Shown: positions 35,226-46,859 of the stretch, piece after piece
Numbering within the stretch: the stretch's first letter is position 1
Layout: the number at the start of each line of letters is the position of its first letter
Source: Epiperipatus broadwayi
Taxonomy: Eukaryota; Onychophora; Udeonychophora; Euonychophora; Peripatidae
NCBI GenBank assembly: GCA_028023455.1
Contig: JAQFVV010006197.1
Coordinates: forward strand, 16,613,254-16,677,253
Length of the DNA stretch: 64,000 nucleotides
Direction: 5' to 3'
Made by a program: the position numbers and the translations under genes
The notes under the pieces: generated by a model
What the model was told of the DNA's origin: nothing
Databases searched by the model: none
The model's input: only the letters and a program-made list of their open reading frames with translations

Positions 35226-35434
35226 AATCCTCTAGAATAAAACTACAATTTTTTTTTAAATGCCTATATAAAATTGAAGATTAAAATCCTTTGCTATACC
35301 CAGCTTATGGCATATTCCCCATCTTGAGTAGCAAGATGGTGGAATATGCCGTAAGCTGGCTACAGCAAAGGATATTAATCTTCAATTTTATACAGGCATT
35401 TTAAAAATTTTTGGAGTTTTATTCTAGTGGATTT
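35226..35434. mobile_element. Palindromic MITE (about 209 bp)
   Basis: Nearly the whole length folds back: TCCTCTAGAATAAAACT near the left edge against AGTTTTATTCTAGTGGA near the right, continuing inward through AATGCCTATATAAAATTGAA / TTCAATTTTATACAGGCATT and CCTTTGCTATACCCAGCTTA / TAAGCTGGCTACAGCAAAGG to a loop of about 8 bases at 35,326-35,333. Flanks are TA-rich, so a TA target duplication is possible but cannot be proved. Confidence 0.8.
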
Positions 35435-36412
35435 ATATATATATATAATAAAAATATATCATATAGCTACAATTTTCAAAAATAAAATCTATCTAAACAA
35501 TAATAATAATGATCTGAAAGAAATTATTTTCTTTTTTTCTTGGTACTAATAATATAAAATTAATTTAAAAAAAACTTATAGCTATTATTTTACTTAATAT
35601 TCAATCTCATAGGCACACATATAGTAATATCTGATTCTTGCACAAAAACTCTCTATTTTTTTTACTCATTTTGTTATGATATATCATTGTAATAATGCAA
35701 AGGTAATCAGCACTACAAATTAGATTATAGAATTATTTAATACAAGAAAACAGTTTGTAAAAAAATCAAGTTTTCCTTATGTTGAAATGAATTTTTACTA
35801 CGTTTTGGTGTCATTTTTTGAGTAAGCAGCATCTTTTCATAATATCTATGAATCCCCAGAATTTTTATTCCAATAGGTTCATTTTTAGACTTTCATTCCT
35901 GTATTTGGTTGAAACATTATTTGAATATTCAATTTAGAAATTCATTTTACATTTATTTCGTTATTTCTGGTAAATCCAGATCTTTTGACTTACATCTTTT
36001 TTTTTATTGAAAATTGGTATATAACTAATTTCAACATTTTAATTTAAATACAAGGTGATAACCGCGCTTTTTTTTTAAAAAAAAGAATCCTCACAGGAGA
36101 TTTTTTTTTGCTGATACTCCATACTTTTATAAAAGTAGAGTGGCATTTATTATCCAGCTATGAGTTTAAATATATCATTATTTTATTTTGCTATATATAT
36201 ATAATCTTTCTCACCGATTTTCTTTTGTGAAGAATACTTATTTTAACATATTTGACATTTTTTCATAACATTTCATTTTAGAATAACAACAATTGATTTT
36301 TATTTCAAGAGTCAGTTTCTTGTGGTCTTATTTTATTTAACATAGTAGATTAATTATTCAACAAAGCTGTTAAAACTGCTAAACTTTAAATTTAACGAAT
36401 AAAATTTTAAGA
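35435..36412. other. AT-rich sequence, no gene seen
   Basis: No family recognised on either strand; long T and A runs. Confidence 0.4.
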
Positions 36413-36507
36413 TTTTTTTCCCCCCATGTGTCATAGCATCAGCCAGGAAGCGAACCCGGGACAACCGCTTGTAAAGCAACCATCGCTGACCTCTCAACCA
36501 CCAATGC
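36413..36507 (-). mobile_element. tRNA-derived short SINE, minus-strand copy
   Basis: On the minus strand: GCATTGGTGGTTGAGAGG, an anticodon-arm-like part with loop TTTACAA (which would place TAC at the anticodon), box B GGGTTCGCTTCC, closing CTGATGC, then ATGACACATGGGGGG and an A-run. It can be drawn as a near-complete cloverleaf resembling a tRNA-Val(UAC)-like molecule, but the shared tail with the copy at 5972 shows it is a SINE. No clear target duplication. Confidence 0.75.
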
Positions 36508-36939
36508 TTGACTTTTTTTTTACTTCAAGATTTTAGTTTTTTCCACGATATTTTTTCTAGACATGTTTTCATCAAAAAAATTAAATTGTCTATTCTCTTT
36601 CTATCTAGAATAATAATATTGACCAATTACACTTTTTAGATTAAATATATGCAATTGCTGTATTTTAATAGAATAAAAAAAAAATTTGTAACAACAACAG
36701 TGAAACATTTCTAATAATTAATTTGTTAAGAATCTGTTTTTAAAATTATCAAGAGTTTAATATAAAATATTTTCTTTTCTATAATATCAAGGACATTTAT
36801 ACTGTTAATAGCCAAAGATGTATAAAGCAAAGAAAATAATTATTAATTTGTTTAACATTAACATGAATTCAGTGCATATGTTTGATTAACCTGTGTTTTC
36901 ACTTGCATACATTTTTACTCTTTTTGATATATATATAAA
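36508..36939. other. AT-rich sequence, no gene seen
   Basis: Nothing recognised. Confidence 0.4.
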
Positions 36940-37180
36940 TTTTGTTCTTCCACTTTTTATTTATTATGAATCCTACTTCCACTTGTATTTCCAATATTTG
37001 TGCCTTTATAATAGAGTACATGTCCACTTTTTAAATCTATTGTCTTTTCATCTTTTTTTCTAACTTCACAAAGTCCAATTATAATGTCCCATTTAATATA
37101 AGACAGTTCTTCTAATTCTTGCAATCTTCCTTCACTTGAAAGTCATCTGCAATTGTAAGTACCTGTTGTATTTTGTAAAA
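36940..37180 (-). pseudogene. RTE endonuclease fragment, minus strand
   Basis: Parallel to 9905-10,105 in the long minus-strand RTE copy: TTGTTCTTCCACTTTTTATTTAT then TATGAATCCTA, TTCCACTTGTATTTCC, then the AAAGTCATCTGCAATT block. Fragment only, no RT part. Confidence 0.55.
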
Positions 37181-37201
37181 ATTGCAAACTAGAGATAGTC
37201 T

Positions 37202-38820
37202 TGTTACAAACTATTCGCTATTCTGATTACTTAAAAATATTGTGAGTCTTTTATAGTATGTATTCATTTGCTGGCCACTCAGTCATACTTGCGGACACAG
37301 CAATTGGTGCAGTCACATTTTGAACCTGTGAGTGGCAAATAAGTTTTGCATTGCAACAAAGTTAGCCATAGACGGAGAAACCGGATGAAAATGGAAATCC
37401 CAGTTATTAAAATTATTAATAACAGAAGTGATAACTAAAGTATTCGCTGGAAGTCTATGTGATGTAACAATGGTGAAAGTTTGGAAATAAAACATTTGTG
37501 CAGTCACCATCAGAAGCTGAGTCCCACCACGCTTGCACAGTCACCATTGAACCTGTAACTGACAAAGAAGTTTGGTGGCAGTTTTGAATCAAACACTTCT
37601 GAGAAAAATAACAGGAAATATGTTTCCTCCCAGTAGGAATAGAAAAACAAAACACCAAGAAATCGCAACAAGGATTTTTCTGGAGTGGGGGAAGGTGTTG
37701 TATTTTGTAAAAATTTCATACAAGTTTGTGTACTCCAGAAAAACTAGAATTTATTCGAGAGATTGTTTTTAGATCGCATACTGATAACTGAGGAATATAA
37801 TTAAAGCATTAACATAATGGCGATTGACAAAATTCTAAGAAATATTTGCTGATTGCAAATATATCTAGATAAAAGACCTTACCTTATTGGAGAATGTAAT
37901 TAATTGTTGCAATTATCAGAAAGCTATAAAAAGAGTATGTAATAAGTATGTAGGGCCATTATTCGAGTGCATCTCCAGTTGACTTTCCTGTTTAATTCCA
38001 GTGGGAGAGATCTAGTGTCAGTGCTTCAGTTAATTTCCAGCACCTAGTGGAAATGTAGTTCACAGGCATAGATGAATAGGCCCACAGAGATTGGAAGACT
38101 GTAGCCTGAGGAAACCATCTGGATAGCAGTTAAATGAAGAGTTGAGTTTCCAGTGGTTTTCAAGTGGAGTTACTGGTGGACTGTTGCAGAGATGGAAGCT
38201 GTAAGGAGCTTATAGTCAGTCACAGTGGTACACTATGATGTGTTCATGTACAGCTAAACTGGACCAGGGCCAAGGTGTGTGTAAACCTAGCCCATTGTGA
38301 ACCACTTTGTAGCAGCCAGCCTGAATGTACATTGAGGTAATTGAACATTAGTGAACTGTAGAGATAGTGTTGTTACAAACTATTCGCTATTCTGATTACT
38401 TAAAAATATTGTGAGTCTTTTATCATATCCTTCCATGTAACTTACATGGAAGGATAAAAGAACTACAGAAGAAGAAGCTTGTAAATCTACATGGGCAAGT
38501 CAAAAGTAATACTGCAACTAGTCTATCCTCGTCATCAGTGAAAAATCTTAGTTCTAAACAACTTACCGATTGTGAATTATCAGTTCTGGAAAAAGGTTTG
38601 AATTTCGCCATTATACCATCTACTGTTCCACTATTGGATATAATGGCCACGACTGATGAGGTGACGCAAAATTTGAATCTAGAGGAAGCAGCGGAGTTAC
38701 GCTGGAGAGTAAAACGAACACTGGAAAGACATCAAGTGCACAAGCAGAAGTCAAATATTTCATGTCTTTTATCATATATATTTATTTCCTGCCTGCTCTG
38801 TCTTACTTGTGGACACAGCA
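37202..38820 (+). mobile_element. Miniature element with 101-bp terminal direct repeats
   Basis: A 101-bp TG...CA sequence (TGTTACAAACTATTCG to GGACACAGCA) occurs at 37,202-37,302 and at 38,371-38,820, where it is split by a 335-bp Penelope fragment plus its 14-bp target duplication; subtracting these gives exactly 101 bp. After the first copy comes ATTGGTGCAGTCAC, a plausible primer-binding-type sequence. The interior (37,303-38,370) has a diverged local duplication (GTGCAGTCAC...TTGAACCTGT twice) and no recognised protein. TRIM-like architecture is the best description. No flanking TSD found, and 11 bases upstream of both repeats are also similar. Confidence 0.5.
38429..38763 (+). pseudogene. 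Penelope-like element 5' fragment with 14-bp TSD
   Basis: Flanked by GTCTTTTATCATAT at 38,415-38,428 and 38,764-38,777, inside the second 101-bp repeat. It begins with a 13-bp palindrome (TCCTTCCATGTAA / TTACATGGAAGGA). The frame is open throughout: HGRIKELQKKKLVNL, then NLSSKQLTDCELSVLEKGLN, FAIIPSTVPLLDIM, then EEAAELRWRVKRTLER. This is the conserved N-terminal segment of Penelope-like reverse transcriptases (NLSs..Lt..E..vLekGLnFa..P...P..di....). No RT core follows; the piece is truncated after about 110 residues. The open frame and matching TSD suggest it is young compared with its surroundings. Confidence 0.75.
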
Positions 38821-41290
38821 GTACCTAAATAAAAAGTCATCATCAAATGGCAGCCTGGGTCTGAAGATTTTTATATGGATGTACAAAAGGCTTTTGATCA
38901 GAGGAAACAACATTAAAATTGTTATGGGAGACTTTAATGCTAGAATTGGTAAACAAATGAAAGATGAAAGTGCTGTAGGTAATTTTGGTTATGGTAATAG
39001 AAATGAGAGAGGACATAGACTTGTGGAGTTTGCATAAAAAGAAAAACTTTATATTAGGAATTTTTTTTTGAGAAAAATGTTAAAAGGAAATGGACATGGA
39101 AACATCCAAATGAAGGTACAGAAGGATTGGATTATATTTTGATTAACAGAAAATACATATTTCAAGATTGTAATGTTCTTAATAAATTTAACACAGAAAA
39201 TGATCATCAATTAGTAAGATGTAAGATACGTACGTGTTAATGCAAAACTAGAGAGACAAAAATTATTAAGAAAAACCAATATTTACAGTTGATATTTTTA
39301 ATCTTCAGAAACATTCTAATGAATTTAAATTAGAACTTCAAATCGGTTTCAAATATTAGATTTTGAACATGATTCAGATTTGAATGAAATTAACTGATAC
39401 ACTTTTGAAAACTGCAATAAAGATAGCTGGTAGGAAAAAGCAAGCAATTGATCAATAAAATTTTTACTGAGCCTAGAGAATTTATGAAGTAAAGAAGGAA
39501 TATGAAGATATACAAAAATGATGCATTAAAAAGGATTGAATATCTCGAATTTTGTAAAATGGTGTGGAAAAGAGTTGAAAATGAAATAAGAAAGTATAAC
39601 TGTGAACTAACAAGGAAAGCTGTAGAAGAAAATAAAAGTCTCAAGAATGTAAAACAACATTTTGGTATTGGGAGGAAATTTTTATCTGCAATAAGAAAAA
39701 AAGTTGGAATTATTATTAAAAAGAGAGATGACATCATGAAATGGATAGAAGACTTTTATCAAGAATTATATAGTAATAAAGAACAGGTACCTCCTATATC
39801 TATTACATCTTTCGAATTGCCCAGAATTTTAAATGAAGAAGTGAGACATGCAATTAAATATATGAAGAAAGGAAAGGCGCCAGGTAATGATGAAATTACA
39901 ATTGATATATTAAAAGAAGCAGGTGAAGAAATAGAAATTTTTTTAGCAAAGTTATATACCAAATGTCTAAATGATAAAGATGTACCAGATGATTGGAAGA
40001 ATGCAGTATTAATATTTTAAAAAGGTGATAAGGAAGATATTAGAAATTACAGACCTATCAGCCTTTTAAAAGTTTTATACAAAATGTTTACCAACAGAAT
40101 TACAACTTCTCTACAGAGAACATTGGATTTTCACCAACCAAGAGAGCAAGCTAGATTTAAAAGTAGTTTTAGTACAGTAGATCATATCTAGGTATTGAGA
40201 GAAGTTATAGAAAGGACAAATGAATATGAAGTGCGACTATGTTTTGGATTTACAGATTATGAAAAGGCATTTGATTCTATAAACATTTCTTCAGTGATTA
40301 AAGTATCGGATCATCAAGGTATATCCACGATATTGTCATATTTTAAAGAATATTTATAAAAACGCAACAGCAACAATTAGATTACATAATGATACTGGGA
40401 AAGTCAATATTGAGAAGAGTGTAAGACAGTGTGACTCTTATCTCCAAAACTTTTTACAGCAGTGCTGCAAGAAGTATTTTGTGGATTAAAATGAGAAGCT
40501 AAATGAGTGAAAGTAAATGGAGATTATTTAAGTCATTTAGTTATGCAAATAATGCTTTAGAGCTGTGGGAAATGTTGCAGGAGTTATCAGATGAAAGTAG
40601 AACTAAAGATAAAATGTTAAAAAGACTAAAGTAATGTTTAATCGATTTTTTCAAAATATAAAAATAAAGATTGATTATGATGAGTTAGAAGTTAACAGTT
40701 ACAAATATCTTGGTCAGATTATTAATACAGATGGAAACATAATGGATGAAATTAATCATAGAATTAAATTTGTTTGGAGTGCTTTTGGTAGAAATAACTT
40801 GATACTAAAAGGAAATATGCCTATGTGTTTGAAAAGGAAAATTTTTAATAAATGTGTTTTACCAGTTCTTACTTATGAATCTGAGACTTGGATACATAAT
40901 AAAAGAGCAATATAGAGACTTCAGACCACTCAAAGAAGTATGGAGGGATGTGTGTTTGGAGTAACAATAAGAGATCGAAAACACAGTATATGGGTAAGAG
41001 TTCAAAAAGATGTTACTGTCCTCATTGAAAAAATTAAAAGATTGAAGTGGAGTTGGGCTGGACATATTGCTAGAAGATATGATAATAGATGGACAATTGA
41101 AATCTTAAACTGGATTCCAAGAAGCTGTAAAAGACCCAGAAAGAGACCACATGTTAGATGGATGGTTGAAATAAGAAAGTGTGTATGGGTGATGTGGAAA
41201 AGAGAAGCTAAAATCAGAGAAGATGGATTGATCTTGGAGAGACCTTCATCCTGCAGTGTATTGATAATGGTTGATGATGATGGTAATGAA
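38821..41290 (+). pseudogene. RTE-clade non-LTR retrotransposon, degenerate copy 2
   Basis: Domains in order: the end of the endonuclease (KIVMGDFNARIGKQ at about 38,915-38,958, the catalytic DFNARIG motif), linker (frame 39,502-40,018, 172 codons), RT start (KKGKAPGNDEITIDILKEAG, DDWKNAVLIF, then after a stop NYRPISLL..YKM, DYEKAFDSI at about 40,255-40,281), a deletion where the FADD box should be (about 40,530-40,550), then YLGQIINTDG, the CVLPVLTYESETW segment, and the C-terminal LKWSWAGHIAR..DNRWTIE with RPRKRPHVRW. It starts directly after the 101-bp repeat end, so it is 5'-truncated. Stops at 40,018 and elsewhere. RTE/BovB-like by this C-terminus. Confidence 0.85.
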
Positions 41291-43300
41291 CATTCTGATA
41301 TGAATGCATCCTGTTACAATATTTCCCCTCTACAAAAGATTAAAAATAAATTTAACTTTTGCCGATGTTTCTACACATTTATCTATCCATTTTCAAATCT
41401 TTTTGACAAGATTTGAAAACTTCTTATATTATAGGATACTTTATCCCTTTTTCATCTTTAATCATAAAAGAATTGTTTTCATATGCTTGAATAATTTCAA
41501 ATAATATTTCAAAAAAGAATTGTAAAGCTTTTTATAAATAGTTTCAAGGTTTTATGACTTATGGGGTTTCTCACTAACATTTATTCACATAAAGTGAATA
41601 TGTGTGAAAATCTAAAACATAATTATTTTTTTTACTAGTTGTTTTTTTTTAAATTTTTAAATACTTTAATTTAGTCTTCATGTGCATAGATGCCTCTCCA
41701 AATGGTTTCTTCCAACAATGAAATTTGATTGGCTAACATTGGAATGTAATCTTTTTCAAATCCATAATTTTTAAGCAACTCTGTACATCATAATGTGCAA
41801 TATTTAGGTCATACTCCATAATAATCTCCAGATGTATTAATTTTATCCAAAAATCTTGTTGGCTTTCATAATGAACCTATCAAACTCTCTCCCATGTTCC
41901 TACATTACTGAATTGTTTTTTCGATGATCTTTAATCAATTACTTCCAGCCTCATTACCAGCATTGTAAGTTGATGTTATAATTGAATTCTATACTAATGC
42001 TTTTTTTTTCCTAAAATGAATTGTTTTATTCTTAATTTTTTTAATCCTCTATTTGAGATCTTGATTTTTCCATTCTGGTATTTTTATGACATATTAGAAT
42101 ATTAAATATTATTAATATATGTTTGTCAATATCCCATAATTTGTTTTTCTGAATTCTAAGTCACTTCTTTATAATGTAGTTAGGAGCTCCATTATCTCTT
42201 CTATTCTGCACATATCATCTTTAAACATAATTTGTTTCTCAAATTTTGAGATATGATATTGGGGAAAATTGCATGAAACTATTACATCAATTTGGGTGAT
42301 TCCTTTCATGAGACATCTGTTATTGTATGTATCCTTTTTTTTCTCTCCAAAATTCTGCAATATTATGTAATGGAAATCTTTGTATGTGTTGAATTTGTTA
42401 AATAACAATTCTATTAAATTTTGATAGCTTTGTAAAGGTAAATGCAAGTCACTGCAATCTTTTCTCCTGATACATTTAAAAAGAAACTCTCTTTTAAATT
42501 TCTCAGATATTCCTTAGAGTTTTCTTTTATCTTTCTCAGGATTTTTACAATTCAAATTAATTCTTTACTAATTATTTTTATTTTGGTTCACAATTTCACT
42601 AGTTTCATTTGAGTTAGATATTTTTCTTAGTATATCTGATAAAGAAACTTCTGAGCTTTGGATAAGTAGATCCTCATTCTTATTTCCATCTGCCTTTTTA
42701 AAAATCTTACTGAGTTTCATTGACAGATTGTATAGGGTTTTCTTTAATATTTCCACATTCTTTCATTCGGTCTTTATTTAAAATAGAAAGGTTTTGTTTT
42801 AAGGTACTAAATTTCTTGATCTTATATTTAATTATCTTTCTAGAAGTATTGATCTTTTACATTTTTTTGTTTATTTTTGTCTCTATTTATTTCTTCCTTC
42901 CAATCAAAATCATATTACTCTGACTCTTTTTGTGATCTTCAAAAACTTTTTGAGAATATGGCAGACTGTTTTTATCATCATTTATGTATCTCTCCTGATA
43001 TGTTTTAACTTCAAATCTAGACTTCAAAGATTTGATTTAAGATGATCTTTCATTACAAGTTTTCCATTTAGTTTTTACATCTCATTCTCCATATAATTTG
43101 ACTCTGATTTTCAATTCTAATCCTTTTATTTTGTTTATAATTTCTCTTCATATTCTCAAATCTCCTCTCTATTTTCATCATATTCTCTTTCAATGTTTTT
43201 ATTGAAGCAGTCAATCTTAGCTTAAGATTGAGCTTCATGGTTTTATCAACTAACCTGTGTTTAAACCCTATATCCCATCCTGCTTCTTTAGTCATATATA
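41291..43300 (-). pseudogene. Degenerate minus-strand coding remnant, family unknown
   Basis: Three separated minus-strand frames (43,068-43,295, 42,568-42,756 and 42,169-42,447; 62-92 codons) are lysine- and asparagine-rich and could be shards of one protein; the first is helical and charged (MKLNLKLRLTASIKTLKENM). Near 41,670-41,780 a frame reads LLKNYGFEKDYIPMLANQIS, then LLEETIWRGIYAHED, which has a faint likeness to the region before the catalytic domain of aromatic amino acid hydroxylases. I do not trust this enough to name it. It may be a processed pseudogene or an unrecognised transposon ORF. Confidence 0.25.
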
Positions 43301-46300
43301 TATATTATGTATATATTTGAGATGTGCACCTAAAATTTATAATGTTTAACTTTTCAATATTTATTATTATTAATTATTTTCTTCACATTAAAAATACACA
43401 GATACGACTCAGATGTATATATTATAGTAGCAAAAATACTAACAAAATATAGATTTTTTTAAAAATACTTTATTATAAGTCATTTTAAAACTTTTTCTTT
43501 TTAAATTGTTTTTTTTATTAAACTGTATATTTTTTTAAAATCCAAGATGGAAGATGCAATTGTTAATTGTCCAAGAATAATTAAAGGGTTGGAAACAATA
43601 TTGTTTTAATCTTGGGAAGGAATTTTTAATTAAAGTTTTACTGAAAATAAAATGGGGAATGGGATTAATAGATTTTACTTTTGTATAAACATTTTTGTCA
43701 AATCTTTTCAATCTGGAAATAGATTTGAATATAATTTGGAATGTTATCTAACATTTGCATCTTCCAAAAACAATGGACAAAGAAATGTAAAATTTTTGTT
43801 AGATTAAAGATTACGTTTAAACTAGAGATAAGAAATTGAAAGCATTCTTCAAATACCTGGGTAGGAGTATAAAACTGGCCAATTTTTGACAACCAAGAGA
43901 TTAGCTACTATTGGGAGAACTGTTCTGTGCTTTGTAATATAAAAATGATGATTGGGTAGAAAGCCCATCACTTTTCTGACCTGTGGAGGTCATCTTCCAC
44001 TGCTGTAATATCCCGCTGCCCTGAAATGAAGGAAAGCCTAAAAAACTCTGGAATTTTGGATGGAAGCTGGATGTCACCAAGAAGAACTAACATGGATCCC
44101 TGAACAGCTATGCTTGCAATGACTTTAAAAAATGAACTTTTAAAATGGTGCAAAGTAAATTATTTCAAACCACCACCATTGAAACTAAATCTAGCTTGCC
44201 TAACTAATCTCAAACTCTATTAAGATTTTTCCTAAAGTATTATTTATTAACTTTGTATCTTATTAAAATGTAAATGTAAATTGCTCTTAAAGAATTTTTA
44301 TGAATCTTATTCTCTCTCATATGCTTTAACTTTGGTGTGGTCATTTATTTATATGTATTTACTACTTGATTTTATATGTATGCTTTTATTATTAATAATA
44401 TGCCAATGTCATGCAATCTGACAAGTTGAATTTCTAAAATCTTTTTTTTCTTTTTAAATAAACCTCCATGAATTAAGGTTATTAACATCCCTTTAAAGCA
44501 TAATGCATTATTAATTAATACGCTCACCAGATTGTTCTTATGAGTCAACATTTTGTTTATGTTTTAGTATAAAAATTTGTTATTTGTTTAACTCTGGATT
44601 CTACCCTGGGTGAATTCAGAACTTAGGCCAATTAATGCTCTGAAACCTTATTTATTTTTTAAATGTTATTTATTCTATTCTTAAAGGGTGACTTATTAAT
44701 TGTTTTCTATATATAATTGCTAGTTTTTATTTTATTTTTCCATATTCTTTAATATTTAAATATTATACTTATTATCAAAATCCATGAAGGTGGGATTGAA
44801 TTATTTTAAATATCAGAAAAGGAGGGGGGGGGTCAAATCTAAATGTATATTTTAGTAAATGAAATCTCTCTATATATATTATAGCAGCATAGCATATTAT
44901 TTGTTTAAATTATGGCATTCAAACAAGTGTCATTTATTTTAAAGCAGTAAATTTTATTCCATGTCATTAGTGACATTTATCCATACTGCGTTTAGTGACA
45001 TTCGGTCTTATCTTCATGATTTTATGTATGTGCTTATAATCTGAGGGTTGTGACAAGATCGAACCCATAGATTTCTCATTATTTCCTGTCCCAGGGATAG
45101 TTGACCTTCCTGGGACTTATTTCATATAAAAGGGCCTTTGGCAGTGATTTCAGTACACCTGGCACATGCTATGCCTATCCACTTTCTTCATATAAAAGGC
45201 CTCTGCATGTCAGTGATGTCCACGGCATGCCTATCCATTTTTCTCTAAGCACTTCCCAAGAAGGGGGTCTTAGACTTCGTTTTTGTCCAGAATCACAAAT
45301 GTTTCCTCTGATTTCTCTGCCATCATGTCAGTATCATCACTTTTCATATTATTTCTTTTGCTTATGACCTAATTTTAGTGCTGTAATAATACTAAAATTG
45401 TTCTCTTCTAAAAATATATATATACCAAATATTACTAGTTTTGTTAATTAAAATGTTATTTCAGTCGTATTATGCAATCTCACCATCGTAATTTGTTATT
45501 TCTTTATTTAAGAGTACATGCCTTGGGGAAAACAAAGCGTTATTCCTTCCAAATGTTAAGTAAAAGAGTTGTTAATGAATCTTTTGTCTCATAAACAAAT
45601 ATAATTGCAAATGTATTTTTTATTTTCAGACCGTAATGGCATTAAAATGGTTTTCTTATATATATAATGAATCTCGGAACACTCCCCGAAATAATGTTAG
45701 TCACCATGTTTCAGAACCTATACCCAAACATTAATGGCAATCTTATGTAATGTTTTTTTTTATAATTGATTGGCATCTTAATACCATACCCACCAAAGAT
45801 GTGTGTTAAATTATATATACTATTTAGCTAATAAAAAAGCATATGAGAACCCTTTGCGTGAACTCCAATCTGTAATTATTTACCGTTTGGTAGACTGCTT
45901 GTTCATTCATGCACATATAAATGTATATAATTAAGTCATAATGTATAATAATTTGTCATTATATTAAACTATATTTTTTATTGTCTAACTCGTTTGAGTA
46001 GTTTGAATTCCTTTTTCTCCACTTCCAAACATACAGCCATGCATATACATATTTTAGTTAAGTCATAGTTAATAGATGTTTCATTGTCTTCTCTGCTCTG
46101 CTAGTGAGCCGTATTGGAAGAAATTTTCATGTGGCATCATTATATATTATTTATTAGATGTTTGATCTGGGGCTTAGGGAATGGGTTCAAATTCAGGTTG
46201 GTCCCTGACTTAAATCTTGGGCTTGACTGAGTTTGAAGTATGTTTCATTGAGTTCCAGCTCATGTTAGATGGATCAATATGTTTTAACCGGTACATTATT

Positions 46301-46859
46301 GCTTCAAATTTTTTCTTTATATTCATTCAACTTTGATTTATTCTTTCTTTTCTTTCTTATATTCATATGAGTCTGTTCCATAATTTCCTTCAATCCTTTC
46401 AACAATTCTCATAAATGTTTATTGAACTTTATACGGATAAAACCAATTAAAAACTACTTTTCATCTTGGAAGTACTTAACATAATCATATCTTTATTACT
46501 ATGCATTGATTTCTTCTATACTTTCTACCTAGCTCAAGTGTCTAAATGTGCATCATTTTTAAAGTACTCCTGGTTATTAGTTATGCTTTTGGTTGATAGA
46601 TATGATTTATTGTACTGCTGAATAATTTTAATTAAGTTATAACAACAATATGATTTAATCATGTTCTAACACCAAATGGTTTTAATAATATCCTAATGCC
46701 AAATGATTTTAATTGGGCCCTATTTGGCTCCAAAAGTCTGTGATGTATCAGAATGGAGCTTGAATCATATATCTTTTATGTTGAAAATTTAGATAATAAA
46801 ATATCAAAAGATGCATTTAGGTCATAGATCTATCCCATAAAATTAATATGATTTTGATT
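43301..46859. other. AT-rich sequence with local repeats
   Basis: No gene recognised. About 44,210-44,470 resembles 55,640-55,920 and 62,590-62,860 (CTCTCATATGCTTTAA then a TTTTA..GTGTGGT block), a diverged third copy of part of the Penelope-flanking repeat. About 45,110-45,250 is a two-copy tandem of about 70 bp (TTTCATATAAAAGG, then GCATGCCTATCCA). About 46,150-46,310 resembles 57,670-57,820. A TA microsatellite lies near 44,870. Confidence 0.45.

Noticed and set aside
36437-36507. Possible functional tRNA-Val(TAC) gene on the minus strand
   Set aside because: It can be drawn as a cloverleaf, but the same body with the same ATGACAC plus A-run tail occurs at 5972 with a TSD, so it is a SINE copy. 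The anticodon stem also relies on several wobble pairs.
37313-37719. Overlapping minus-strand ORFs of 65-69 codons
   Set aside because: Three frames overlap one another in the interior of the 101-bp-repeat element, and none resembles a known protein. The local tandem duplication explains their similar lengths.
37288-38822. Full-length autonomous LTR retrotransposon
   Set aside because: The 1.07-kb interior between the 101-bp repeats has no gag or pol frame; only a miniature element can be supported.
41670-41780. Processed pseudogene of tyrosine or phenylalanine hydroxylase
   Set aside because: About 15 residues look alike (YGFEKDYIPML), but the surrounding frames show none of the strongly conserved catalytic-domain motifs, so the name is not supported.
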